NCBI GenBank assembly: GCA_964434165.1
Contig: CAYSUS010000020.1
Location: forward strand, 19,658-83,657
DNA from: CAYSUS01 sp964434165
Lineage (GTDB): Bacteria > Planctomycetota > Planctomycetia > Pirellulales > Thermoguttaceae
Direction of reading: 5' to 3'
DNA length: 64,000 nucleotides
In this document: piece after piece, positions 8,145 to 16,020 of the stretch
Position numbering within the stretch: the stretch's first letter is position 1
How the letters are laid out: each line of letters opens with the position of its first letter
Program-made: the position numbers and the translations under genes
The notes under the pieces: generated by a model
The model's database searches: none
What the model saw: the letters and a program-made list of their open reading frames with translations, nothing else
Told to the model about the DNA's origin: nothing

Positions 8145-9542
8145 CCCTTCCAGCCAGCTCCGCTCGATCTGCTCCAGCGTCCTGCCCTTGGTCTCGGGCA
8201 CGAAGCGCAGCACGAAGACCAGCGACACGGCGCACATCGCGGCGTAGGTCCAGAAAGTAGCCGGGTGCTTCAGATGCTCGAACATCCAGGGCACGGTCTG
8301 GCTCACGGCGAAGCAGGCGATCCATAGCGCCACGGTGGCCACGGCCATGGCGCGGCCGCGGGTCCGCGTGGGGAAGATCTCCGAGAGGAAGACCCAAACC
8401 ACCGGTCCCATGGCCACGGCGAACGAGGCGACGTAGGCCAGCGTGAAGGCGAAGACCCATGCCGAAGAGAGCTCCAGTCGGAACGAGAGGCCCAGCAGCA
8501 CGAGCGTCACGCCCATCGCCGCCGAGGTGACGAGCATCAGCGGCCGCCGACCCCACCGGTCCACGACCCAGATTGCCACGAGCGTGAACAGCAGGTTGAC
8601 CGCCTGGACGGCCACCGTCTGCAACAGGGCCTGCGTGGCGCTCACGTCCGCTCCCGAGCTGCGGAAGATGCTCGGCGCGTAGTACATCACCGCGTTGATG
8701 CCCGTCACCTGCTGGAGCACGGCCATCACCACGGCGATCGCCAGGGCCACGCGGATGCCCGGCTGGAACAGCTCCGAAAACGAGCCGCTCTCCTGGGCGA
8801 TCGTCTCCTTGATCTCCTGCATCTGCGCCCGGGCCTGCTCCGGGCCGCCGATGCGGGCGAGGATGGCCGTGGCCTCGGCCTCGCGTCCCTGTTTGGTCAG
8901 CCACCGCGGGCTCTCCGGCACGATCAGCAGGCAGAGGAAGAACAGCGCGGCCGGCAGCGTTTCGGAGCCGAACATCCATCGCCATCCGGTCGTGACGTTC
9001 CACTCCTCCGACGGGGCCGACTGGGCGATCAGCCAGTTGACCACGGCGATCACGAGCATGCCCGTGATGATCGTGATCTGGTTGAGTGAGACCAGTCGAC
9101 CTCGAATCCGCGCCGGGGCGACCTCGGCGATGTACAGGGGCGAGAGCATCGAGGCCATGCCCACGCCCAGTCCGCCGAGGAACCGGGCCAGCACGAGCTC
9201 GGTCAGGTTGCGGGGCAGGGCCGAGGCGACCGCGGACCCGGCGAACAGCGCGGCGGAGAAGAGCAGGATCCGCTTGCGGCCGAAGCGATCGCTCAACGGC
9301 CCGGCCAGGGCGGCCCCGATCATGCAGCCGACCAGGACGTTGGAGACGGCCCAACCCTTGGCGACCGGCCCGAGTGCGAAGCGGACCTCGAGGAAGTCGA
9401 TCGCCCCGGCGATCACCGCCGTGTCGTAGCCGAAAAGCAGCCCGCCCAGCGCGGCCACCGAGGCCAACAGCCACACGTAGGCGAGGCTTCCGCCGCTTGC
9501 GTCCGTCGCATAGAGGCCGTCTTCGCTGGTCGGCTGGGGCAT
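8142..9542 (-). CDS. MFS sugar transporter (sugar porter family)
   Basis: A 12-helix major facilitator of about 466 residues. The sugar-porter family signatures are all present: GYDTAVIAGA in helix 1, DRFGRKR in the loop after helix 2, RFLGGLGVG and APARIRGRLVSLNQ near helices 4-5, PESPRWLTKQGR in the central loop, QQVTGINAVMYYAP in helix 7, DRWGRRPLM after helix 8 and the closing PETKGRTLEQIE. It should carry a hexose or a similar monosaccharide across the cytoplasmic membrane with protons. The GAGAGG ribosome site touches the first ATG (9551), so the ATG nine bases further (9542) is the better start. It converges on greA and lies near the secreted glycan-acting proteins, which would supply its substrate. 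Confidence 0.92.
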   Translation of the reverse strand: MPQPTSEDGLYATDASGGSLAYVWLLASVAALGGLLFGYDTAVIAGAIDFLEVRFALGPVAKGWAVSNVLVGCMIGAALAGPLSDRFGRKRILLFSAALFAGSAVASALPRNLTELVLARFLGGLGVGMASMLSPLYIAEVAPARIRGRLVSLNQITIITGMLVIAVVNWLIAQSAPSEEWNVTTGWRWMFGSETLPAALFFLCLLIVPESPRWLTKQGREAEATAILARIGGPEQARAQMQEIKETIAQESGSFSELFQPGIRVALAIAVVMAVLQQVTGINAVMYYAPSIFRSSGADVSATQALLQTVAVQAVNLLFTLVAIWVVDRWGRRPLMLVTSAAMGVTLVLLGLSFRLELSSAWVFAFTLAYVASFAVAMGPVVWVFLSEIFPTRTRGRAMAVATVALWIACFAVSQTVPWMFEHLKHPATFWTYAAMCAVSLVFVLRFVPETKGRTLEQIERSWLEG

Positions 9543-9708
9543 CGTCGTCATCCTCTCGGTGCGGACTGTGGCACGCGTCGGGCCATATCGTAGCCTCCGC
9601 CGCGCAGGGTTGACAAGCCGCCCGCTGCGGCATCAAATCGTGGCAGTCGCCCCCCGCGCCCCGTGCGGATCGTGCTCTGCGCCGCGCCTTCCAGCCCCAG
9701 CTGTCGCC

Positions 9709-10980
9709 ATGAATTCCCGCCAGCGCGTCACCAAGGCGCTCGATCACGAAGAGCCCGATCGCGTGCCCCTCGATCTGGGCGCCAGCCCGGTCACCGGGAT
9801 GCACGTCAGCAGCGCGTACCAGTTGCGCCAGGCCCTGAAGCTCGACCCGCCCGGCACGCCGGTGAAGGTCACCGAGCCCTACCAGATGCTCGGCGAGATC
9901 GCCCCGGACCTTCAGGACGCCCTGGGGGTGGACGTCGTCGGGCTGGGCGGCCCGCGGACGATGTTCGGGTTCGAGAACAAAGGCTGGAAGCCCTGGACGC
10001 TGTTCGACGGAACGCCCGTGCTCGTGCCCGAGGGCTTCAACACCGACCCGGAGCCCAACGGCGACATCCTCATGTATCCCGAGGGCGACCGCGCGGCGCC
10101 GCCCAGCGGCCGCATGCCCAGGGGGGGCTATTACTTCGACACCATCGTGCGCCAGGAGCCGATCGACGAAGAGAACCTCAACGTGGAGGACAACCTCCAG
10201 GAGTTCGGCCCCGTGAGCGACGACGACCTGGCCCACTTCGCCGCGGAGGCCGACCGGCTGCACCGCGAGACGGACCGGGCCGTGCTGGCCAACTTCGGGG
10301 GCACGGCCTTCGGCGACATCGCTCTGGTGCCCGTGCCGTGGGTGAAACACCCCCGCGGCATACGCGACATCGAGGAGTGGTACGTCAGCACGGCTGCCCG
10401 GTTCGACTACGTGTATGAGGTCTTCCAGCGGCAGTGCGAGATCGCGCTTTCGAACCTGGCGAAGATCTACGACGCCGTGGGCGACCGCGTCGCCGCCGTA
10501 TTCATCACGGGCACCGACTTCGGCACGCAAAGCGGGCCGTTCATCAGTTGCCAGAGCTACCGCAGGCTGTACCAGCCGTTCCACCGCAGGGTGAACGACT
10601 GGGTCCACGAGAACACCCCGTGGAAGACGTTCATCCACTCCTGCGGCTCGATCGTGCAGCTGCTGCCCGACATCGTCCAGGCCGGCTTCGACATCGTCAA
10701 CCCGGTGCAGTGCTCGGCCGCGGGCATGGACCCGCGGGCCCTCAAACAGCGCTTCGGCGGAGATGTCACGTTCTGGGGCGGCGGGGTGGATACCCAGAAG
10801 ACGCTGCCCTTCGGCACGCCCGAGGAGGTCCGCCGCGAGGTCCGCGAGCGGATCGAGGTCTTCGGGCGCGGCGGCGGGTTCGTGTTCAACACGGTGCATA
10901 ACGTGCAGGCGAACACTCCGGCCGAGAACCTCGTGGCCATGTACGAGACGGTTCGCGATCGTCCGTTGGGTCGGCGATGA
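9709..10980 (+). CDS. UroD/MtaA-superfamily methyltransferase-like protein
   Basis: A 423-residue protein of the uroporphyrinogen decarboxylase superfamily. The opening MNSRQRVTKALDHEEPDRVPLDLG is typical. It is unlikely to be a true HemE. It has an HxC...C arrangement, H310 and C312 in FIHSCGS and C335 in VQCSAAGMDP, which in the MtaA/MtbA/CmuA branch binds the zinc that activates a thiol for methyl transfer. No cobalamin-binding domain or partner corrinoid protein is in the window. The stop overlaps the next gene's start (ATGA at 10977-10980), so translation is probably coupled to the HAD phosphatase. Relatives of this kind are numerous in planctomycetes and mostly without known substrates. 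The ATG at 9709 gives the standard N-terminus; there is no strong ribosome site. Confidence 0.8.
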   Translation: MNSRQRVTKALDHEEPDRVPLDLGASPVTGMHVSSAYQLRQALKLDPPGTPVKVTEPYQMLGEIAPDLQDALGVDVVGLGGPRTMFGFENKGWKPWTLFDGTPVLVPEGFNTDPEPNGDILMYPEGDRAAPPSGRMPRGGYYFDTIVRQEPIDEENLNVEDNLQEFGPVSDDDLAHFAAEADRLHRETDRAVLANFGGTAFGDIALVPVPWVKHPRGIRDIEEWYVSTAARFDYVYEVFQRQCEIALSNLAKIYDAVGDRVAAVFITGTDFGTQSGPFISCQSYRRLYQPFHRRVNDWVHENTPWKTFIHSCGSIVQLLPDIVQAGFDIVNPVQCSAAGMDPRALKQRFGGDVTFWGGGVDTQKTLPFGTPEEVRREVRERIEVFGRGGGFVFNTVHNVQANTPAENLVAMYETVRDRPLGRR

Positions 10981-11897
10981 CGTCCGATTGCCACGAGGAA
11001 GACTACCGGCGAGTGGTGGCCGAGGTCGGGCCGACGGAGCTGCTGCCCGGCACCTCGATCGAGATCGTGCGCCGGCCCTCCTTCTCCCACCCGCCGCGCC
11101 ACGGGCTGTTCGATTTCGACGGCACGCTGAGCCTGATCCGCGAGGGGTGGACCGCGGTGATGATCCCGATGATGGTCGAGACGCTCCGCGCCACAGGCAC
11201 GGCCGAGACGGACGAGGAGCTGCGCGCGGTCTGCGAGGAGTTCGTCACGCACCTGACCGGCAAGCAGACCATCTACCAGATGATCCGCCTGGCCGACGAG
11301 GTGCGGCGCCGAGGGGGTACGCCTGAAGAGCCGCTGGTGTACAAGAGACGGTATCTCGACTTGCTCCACGCGCGGATCGACACGCGACACGCACGGCTCC
11401 GCAGCGGCCGGGGCGACGCGAGCGAGATGCTCGTGCCGGGCTCGCTCGATCTGCTCGACGGGCTGAAGGCCCGCGGGGTCTCGCTCTACCTGGCCAGCGG
11501 AACCGACGAGCCGTTCGTCCTCGAGGAAGCTCGCTTGCTGGGGCTGGAGCCCTACTTCGGGGACCATGTGTACGGGGCGGTGGACGACTACCGAGCCTTT
11601 TCCAAGGCCCGGGTGGTCGAGCGGATCCTCCGCGAGAACCGGGTCGAGGGAGCGTCGCTGGTCGGTTTCGGCGACGGGTACGTGGAGATCGAGAACGTCA
11701 AGGCCGTGGGCGGCATCGCCGTGGCCGTGGCCAGCGACGAAGCCGAGCGCAGCGGACAACCGGACCCCTGGAAGCGCGACCGCCTGATCGGGGCCGGCGC
11801 CGACATCGTCATTCCCGATTACCAGGACCACCGCTGCCTGCTCGAGTATTTGTGGGGGGCGTCCGGGCAGCACGAAACGGGGCAAGAGAGAGATTGA
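10977..11897 (+). CDS. HAD-superfamily phosphatase
   Basis: A 306-residue HAD hydrolase. Motif I is FDFDGTLS (about residues 45-52, Asp nucleophile and acid/base Asp), motif II is YLASGTDEPF (about 171-180), a Lys (FSKARVV) supplies motif III and GFGDGYVEIENVK (about 229-241) is motif IV. A helical cap lies between motifs I and II. These residues predict a Mg2+-dependent phosphatase, probably acting on a sugar or small phosphate ester. The gene overlaps the methyltransferase-like gene by four bases and is followed on the same strand by a sugar-kinase and a SIS isomerase, so a sugar-phosphate substrate is plausible. The TGA stop sits at the left end of a repeat that begins at 11893. Confidence 0.85.
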   Translation: MTSDCHEEDYRRVVAEVGPTELLPGTSIEIVRRPSFSHPPRHGLFDFDGTLSLIREGWTAVMIPMMVETLRATGTAETDEELRAVCEEFVTHLTGKQTIYQMIRLADEVRRRGGTPEEPLVYKRRYLDLLHARIDTRHARLRSGRGDASEMLVPGSLDLLDGLKARGVSLYLASGTDEPFVLEEARLLGLEPYFGDHVYGAVDDYRAFSKARVVERILRENRVEGASLVGFGDGYVEIENVKAVGGIAVAVASDEAERSGQPDPWKRDRLIGAGADIVIPDYQDHRCLLEYLWGASGQHETGQERD

Positions 11898-12035
11898 CCA
11901 CGGAGACGGGGAGGGCCCCGAGAGGATGAACTGGGGGCATTGTGCGTCCCAAGGCGGACTGCAAGGTGCCGCCGAACTCCGCAGTGACGATCCCCCTTGT
12001 CTCGTCTCCGTGTCCTCCGTGTCTCCGTGTTGAAT
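11893..12035. repeat. Inverted-repeat element with CCACGGAGAC ends
   Basis: ATTGACCACGGAGAC (11893-11907) is mirrored by GTCTCCGTGTTGAAT (12021-12035) with 13 of 15 positions paired; the right end also carries a short CTCCGTGT direct repeat. The TGA in the left end is the stop codon of the HAD gene. It fills almost the whole gap to the next gene. No protein is encoded. Confidence 0.65.
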
Positions 12036-12067
12036 CCCCTTCCTGCCTGCGATCGCCGAGGACTTGC

Positions 12068-13078
12068 ATGCCCTTTGAGCAGTTCGATCGAAGCCGCCTG
12101 AAGCTGAGGCCGCTTGCCGAGCGGGTCCACGACCTGGATCGCTCGTGCCTGGTGTACCCCGACTCGCCGCGCGAGCCGTTCGACCACCCGGCACTGGGCG
12201 TGCTCGCCCAGCGGATCGTCCAGGCATCGCGCGCGGAGAGGGCCGTGATCTTCTTCTGCGGGGCGCACGTGCTGCGCAAGGGGAACGGGCCGCTGTTGAT
12301 TGACCTCATGGAGCGGGGCCTGCTGGGGCACGTGGCGCTGAACGGGGCCGGGGCGATCCACGACTTCGAGCTGGCCATGATCGGAGCCACCTGCGAGAGC
12401 GTCGCCCGATACGTGTCCGAAGGACAGTTCGGCCTGTGGCGCGAGACGGGGCGCATCAACCGCGTTGCCGCCGAGGGGCACCGCGACGGCATCGGGCTGG
12501 GCGAGGCCCTGGGCCGCGACGTCGAGCGCGAGCAGTTGCCTTTTCGCCAGACCAGCGTCCTGGCGGCCGGGTATCGGCTGGGCGTGCCGGTCACGGTGCA
12601 CGTGGGTATCGGCCTGGACATCGTCCACGAGCATCCCAACTGCGACGGCGCCGCGGTGGGCGCGACCTCGTACGCCGACTTCCTCGTCCTCACGCAGAGC
12701 GTCACACGTCTGGAGGGCGGCGTCCTGCTGAACATCGGCTCGGCCGTGGCCGGCCCCGAGGCGTACCTGAAGGCCCTGGCCATGGCCCGCAACGTCGCCC
12801 ACCAGCGCGGCGAGTCGATCCGCCGCTTCACCACGGCGGTGTTCGACCTGCCCGAGCTGGGCACGGAGCTCCGCGCCGAGGCCCCCAAGACCGATCCGCG
12901 TTACTACTTCCGCCCTTACAAGACGATCCTCGTGCGGACCGTGGCCGACGGCGGCGAGAGCCACTACGTGCAGGGAGACCACGCCGCGACCGTGCCGGCG
13001 CTCTACGACCGGATCGTCGCCGCCGCGGAGAAGCTCCCCAGGCTTCCGAGGTCTTCGAGACTTCGGAAGTCTCCTTGA
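12068..13078 (+). CDS. Uncharacterised Rossmann-like protein, paralogue 1 (deoxyhypusine-synthase-like pattern)
   Basis: A 336-residue cytoplasmic protein that I cannot assign to a characterised family. It is about half identical by eye to the protein at 14927-15904. Shared blocks are GAH (65-67), NGAGxIHDFE (92-101), FGLWxET (121-127), VHVGIGxDIVHxHPN (177-191), LEGGVxLNxGxAVxGPExYLKA (215-236), RFTTAVFDL (253-261) and ADGGESxY (293-300). The spacing of the NGAG/HD block, the HVGIG/DIVH block and the GxxLNxG block recalls the NAD-binding deoxyhypusine synthase fold; that is inference. The last 14 residues (LPRLPRSSRLRKSP) have no counterpart in the paralogue and are coded by a palindromic repeat at 13041-13072, which also leads into the stop. 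The ATG at 12068 aligns with the paralogue's start. Confidence 0.75.
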   Translation: MPFEQFDRSRLKLRPLAERVHDLDRSCLVYPDSPREPFDHPALGVLAQRIVQASRAERAVIFFCGAHVLRKGNGPLLIDLMERGLLGHVALNGAGAIHDFELAMIGATCESVARYVSEGQFGLWRETGRINRVAAEGHRDGIGLGEALGRDVEREQLPFRQTSVLAAGYRLGVPVTVHVGIGLDIVHEHPNCDGAAVGATSYADFLVLTQSVTRLEGGVLLNIGSAVAGPEAYLKALAMARNVAHQRGESIRRFTTAVFDLPELGTELRAEAPKTDPRYYFRPYKTILVRTVADGGESHYVQGDHAATVPALYDRIVAAAEKLPRLPRSSRLRKSP

Positions 13079-13124
13079 ATAGCCACGCCCAGACTGCCGA
13101 AGTCTTGAAGAGTTCGGAAGTCTC
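13041..13124. repeat. Two tandem copies of the ACTTCCGAAGT palindromic element
   Basis: Copy 1 (13041-13072) lies inside the 3' end of the preceding gene and codes for its last residues; copy 2 (13091-13124) lies between that gene and the kinase start at 13137. Both have the two-arm form GACTTCCGAAGTC / GACTTCGGAAGTC with a few changes. Confidence 0.8.
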
Positions 13125-13136
13125 CCAACGGACAGC

Positions 13137-14192
13137 ATGAAGACCCTCACCCACATGCCGCCCGAGCGCCTCGCGGAGCTCGTAGCCCGCTTCCCCCAGG
13201 TGCGCGTGGCCGTGCTGGGCGACTACTTCCTCGACAAGTACGTGGATGTCGATCCGCACCTGGCCGAGGTGAGCCTGGAGACCGGCAAGACCGCGCATCA
13301 GGTCGTGGCCGTGCGCCACAGCCCGGGCGCGGCCGGCACCGTGGTGTGCAATCTGGCGGCGCTTGGCGCCGGGACCATTGAAACGATCGGTTTCACGGGC
13401 GACGACGGCGCGGCGTACGAGCTCCGCCAGGACCTGGCCGCGTTGGGCTGCTCGACCGAGCATCTGGCGTGCGATCCGACGCGGAAGACACCCACGTACC
13501 TGAAACCCCGCGACGCGACCGAGCCGGGCCTGGCCGGCGAGCACAGCCGCTACGACACGAAGAATCGCGACGCCACCACCCCGGCCACGGAGCGGCGGAT
13601 TCTCCAGTCGCTCGACGCGGTCCTTCCGCAGGTCGAGGCGGTGATCGTCATGGACCAGGTCGAGCAGGACGGCTGCGGCGCGGTCACCCCAGCGGTCCGT
13701 GAGGCCCTCGCCGACCGCGCGGAGCGATCGCCGCCGATCGTGTTCTGGGCCGACAGCCGCCGCCGCATCCGTGCGTTCCGCCAGGTGATCATCAAGCCCA
13801 ACCAGTTCGAGGCGGTGGGCATCGAGAACCCGGCCCCCGATTCCACCGTGCCCGTCGAGCGGCTGGCTCAGGCCGTGGCGGAGCTTCGCGCGCAGACCGG
13901 CGCACCAATTTGCGCCACGCGCGGGGCGGAAGGCATGCTGATCAGCGATCCCGAGCCGACCCTCGTGCCGGGCGTGCGCGTGGGGGGGCCGACCGATCCG
14001 ACAGGGGCCGGCGACAGCGTGACCGCCGGGGCCGTGCTCGCCCTCTCCGCGGGGGCCACCCTCGCCGAGGCCGCCCTGGTGGGGAACCTCGTGGCCTCGA
14101 TCACCGTACAGCAACTGGCCACCACGGGCACCGCCCGGCCCGACGAGCTCCCGCCGCGGCTCGCCCTGTGGCAGTCGCAACAATCGACGTAG
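13137..14192 (+). CDS. PfkB-family carbohydrate kinase, RfaE/HldA-like
   Basis: A 351-residue ribokinase-fold kinase. GDYFLDKYV (28-36) corresponds to the GDxMLDxYW opening of the D-glycero-D-manno-heptose-7-phosphate kinases (RfaE/HldE domain 1); SPGAAGTVVCNLAALGA (about 62-78) is the first PfkB signature and DPTGAGDSVTAGAVLAL (about 285-301) the second, whose GAGD Asp is the catalytic base. It lacks the C-terminal adenylyltransferase domain of bifunctional HldE, so it is a stand-alone kinase. It is followed by a GmhA-like isomerase and enclosed by two paralogous proteins of unknown function. A heptose-like sugar phosphate is a reasonable guess for its substrate, but the window contains no nucleotidyltransferase to complete a classic ADP-heptose pathway. 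Confidence 0.85.
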   Translation: MKTLTHMPPERLAELVARFPQVRVAVLGDYFLDKYVDVDPHLAEVSLETGKTAHQVVAVRHSPGAAGTVVCNLAALGAGTIETIGFTGDDGAAYELRQDLAALGCSTEHLACDPTRKTPTYLKPRDATEPGLAGEHSRYDTKNRDATTPATERRILQSLDAVLPQVEAVIVMDQVEQDGCGAVTPAVREALADRAERSPPIVFWADSRRRIRAFRQVIIKPNQFEAVGIENPAPDSTVPVERLAQAVAELRAQTGAPICATRGAEGMLISDPEPTLVPGVRVGGPTDPTGAGDSVTAGAVLALSAGATLAEAALVGNLVASITVQQLATTGTARPDELPPRLALWQSQQST

Positions 14193-14200
14193 AAGCGCCA

Positions 14201-14233
14201 AGACTTCCGAAGTCTTCAAGACTTCGGAAGTCT
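14201..14233. repeat. Perfect 16-1-16 palindromic element
   Basis: AGACTTCCGAAGTCTT, one C, then AAGACTTCGGAAGTCT: a perfect palindrome nine bases after the kinase stop. Each half is itself a small hairpin (GACTT-CCG-AAGTC), so the DNA or RNA can fold as one long stem or as two short ones. This is the best copy of the family in the window. Confidence 0.9.
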
Positions 14234-14253
14234 GACACAGGAGCACCAGCGCC

Positions 14254-14838
14254 ATGCCGCCCGCCGACGATCCGACGCGATTCGTCCAGGACTACCTCGC
14301 CGATCTGTCGGGTCTGCTCTCCAGGCTCGCCCCGGACGCCATCGCCACGGCCGTCCAGTGGCTCCGTGACTGCCGCGACGCGGATGGCACGATCTACGCC
14401 TGCGGCAACGGCGGCAGCGCGCTGATCGCCTCGCAGATGGTCGTGGACATGGTCAAGGGGGCCTCGTACGGGCGCCGGAAGCGGTTTAAGATGATCGGGC
14501 TGACCGATCCGGTGGGAACCATGCTGGCCTACGCCAACGACGTGAGCTACGACGTGGTGTTCATCGAGCAGCTCAGGAATTTTGCGGCCGCCGGCGACGT
14601 GCTGATCGCCGTCAGCGGCAGCGGTAACAGCCCCAACGTGCTGCGGGCGGTGGAGTACGCCAACTCGATCGGCTGCCGCACGATCGGGCTGACCTCGGGC
14701 GAGGGCGGGCGCCTGAAGGACCTGGCCGACCTGCCCCTGGTCGTTCCCTCCAGCCACATGGGCCGCCTGGAGGATTGCTTCTTCGCCGTCACCCACGTGC
14801 TGTGCTACGCGTTTATTGAGGAGGTGAGTGGTGAGTAG
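14254..14838 (+). CDS. SIS-domain sugar-phosphate isomerase, GmhA/DiaA-like
   Basis: A 194-residue single SIS domain, the usual length for GmhA (sedoheptulose-7-phosphate isomerase) and DiaA. The nucleotide-free phosphosugar pocket is visible: CGNGGSALIASQMVVD (about 49-64), ISVSGSGNSPNVLRAVEYAN-type Ser-rich loop (VSGSGNSPN, about 124-132) and the following IGLTSGEGG turn. A distinctive feature is the C-terminus, LCYAFIEEVSGE, whose last codons (GTGAGTGGTGAGTAG) belong to a GTGAGTGG/GTGAGTAG simple repeat that continues past the stop. With the upstream kinase and HAD phosphatase it makes the core of a heptose-like sugar pathway. GmhA and DiaA cannot be told apart by sequence alone, but the neighbours favour the metabolic role. 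Confidence 0.87.
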   Translation: MPPADDPTRFVQDYLADLSGLLSRLAPDAIATAVQWLRDCRDADGTIYACGNGGSALIASQMVVDMVKGASYGRRKRFKMIGLTDPVGTMLAYANDVSYDVVFIEQLRNFAAAGDVLIAVSGSGNSPNVLRAVEYANSIGCRTIGLTSGEGGRLKDLADLPLVVPSSHMGRLEDCFFAVTHVLCYAFIEEVSGE

Positions 14839-14926
14839 GTGAGTGGTGTGCTTCGTGCTTCGATACTCGCCAGAAACCGCTCACCCATTCCTCATTCGCC
14901 ATTGCTCATTCGTCATTTCCCCACCC

Positions 14927-15904
14927 ATGTCCCGCTATCCGCTCTTCGACCGCTCGCGCATCGACCTGGGGAGCCTGGACGAGCGCGGGCATGACCTGGT
15001 GGCCGCGGGTTGCCTTGCGCTGCAGGCTCCGCCGGAGCCCTTCGAGCACGGGGAGCTCGACGCCCTGGTGGAGAGGATTCTGGCGGCGCGGCGAGGCGGT
15101 CGGCCCGTGATCCTGATGATGGGGGCCCATCCGATCAAGCTGGGGCTGTCGCGCTACTTCGTCGATCTGATCCACCGCGACGTGGTGACCCACCTGGCCA
15201 CCAACGGGGCCGGGCTGATCCACGACTTCGAGCTGGCCACGTTCGGCGGCACGAGCGAGGACGTCGCCCGGTGGATTCGCGAGGGGCGCTTCGGGCTGTG
15301 GAAAGAGACGAGTCGGCTGAACGAGCTGGCGATCCAGGCCGCCAAGCGCGGCGACGGGTTGGGCGAGCACGTGGGCCAGACGATCGAGGCCGAGAACCCG
15401 CCGCACCGCGAACTGAGCCTGGCCGCCGCGGCCTGGCGGACCAGCGTGCCGATGACCGTTCACGTGGGGATCGGCAGCGACATCGTCCACGCCCATCCCA
15501 ACTTCGACGGCGCGAGCTGGGGCAAGGCCAGCGAGACCGACTTCCTCATGTTCGCCCGGTCGGTCGAGGACCTCGAAGGCGGCGTGTTCCTCAACCTCGG
15601 TACCGCGGTCACGGGACCCGAAGTGTATCTGAAGGCCCTGTCCATGGCCCGCAACGTGGCCCGCAAGCAGGAGAGGAGCATCTCCCGTTTCACCACGGCC
15701 GTGTTCGACCTCGTCGGCCTGCCCGACAACTGGCGCGAAGGCCCGCCGGACAAGCAGCATCCGCAGTATTACTACCGCCCCTGGAAGACGATTCTCATTC
15801 GCACCATTGCCGATGGCGGCGAGAGCTACTACCTCTGCGGCGACCACCGGCAGACCGTGCCCACGCTGTGGGACAAGCTCGTCCGCGGCATGGCGGGGCG
15901 GTAG
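14927..15904 (+). CDS. Uncharacterised Rossmann-like protein, paralogue 2 (deoxyhypusine-synthase-like pattern)
   Basis: A 325-residue protein and a close relative of the one at 12068-13078, sharing all its conserved blocks: MMGAHPIK, NGAGLIHDFELA, FGLWKET, VHVGIGSDIVHAHPN, LEGGVFLNLGTAVTGPE, RFTTAVFDL and IADGGESYY. It ends with the native-looking KLVRGMAGR, without the repeat-derived tail of paralogue 1. The ATG at 14927 aligns with the paralogue's start; an in-frame upstream extension would be coded by repeat-like DNA (GCTTCGTGCTTCGA, CATTCGTCATT). Keeping two copies on either side of a kinase and an isomerase suggests either two substrates or a hetero-oligomer. The reaction is unknown; NAD-dependent sugar or amine chemistry is only an inference from the DHS-like pattern. 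Confidence 0.77.
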   Translation: MSRYPLFDRSRIDLGSLDERGHDLVAAGCLALQAPPEPFEHGELDALVERILAARRGGRPVILMMGAHPIKLGLSRYFVDLIHRDVVTHLATNGAGLIHDFELATFGGTSEDVARWIREGRFGLWKETSRLNELAIQAAKRGDGLGEHVGQTIEAENPPHRELSLAAAAWRTSVPMTVHVGIGSDIVHAHPNFDGASWGKASETDFLMFARSVEDLEGGVFLNLGTAVTGPEVYLKALSMARNVARKQERSISRFTTAVFDLVGLPDNWREGPPDKQHPQYYYRPWKTILIRTIADGGESYYLCGDHRQTVPTLWDKLVRGMAGR

Positions 15905-15915
15905 TGGGCTGTGCC

Positions 15916-15949
15916 AGACTTCCGAAGTCGCGAAGAATTCGGAAGTCTT
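15916..15949. repeat. ACTTCCGAAGT palindromic element
   Basis: AGACTTCCGAAGTCGCG then AAGAATTCGGAAGTCTT, 12 bases after the stop of paralogue 2. Its right end runs directly into the -35 box of the next promoter. Confidence 0.8.
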
Positions 15950-15977
15950 TGCCCCTCCGGGCGTCTCTGCCTACAAT
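15949..15977 (+). promoter_or_regulatory. Promoter for the S9 peptidase
   Basis: TTGCCC (15949-15954), a 17-bp spacer and TACAAT (15972-15977). The start of transcription would be near 15984 and the leader about 37 bases. The -10 is good, the -35 moderate. Confidence 0.55.
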
Positions 15978-16020
15978 GCTCGGTGCCCTGCCACGCATCG
16001 CACCCTGACGAAGACCTGCC

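Noticed and set aside
7501..10899. A 1132-codon minus-strand frame across greA, the transporter and the methyltransferase-like gene
   Set aside because: It is antisense or out of frame to three well-supported genes and contains no recognisable domain.
9709..10980. Annotation as true uroporphyrinogen decarboxylase (hemE)
   Set aside because: The zinc-ligand pattern His-x-Cys...Cys belongs to the methyltransferase branch, and no haem genes are adjacent.
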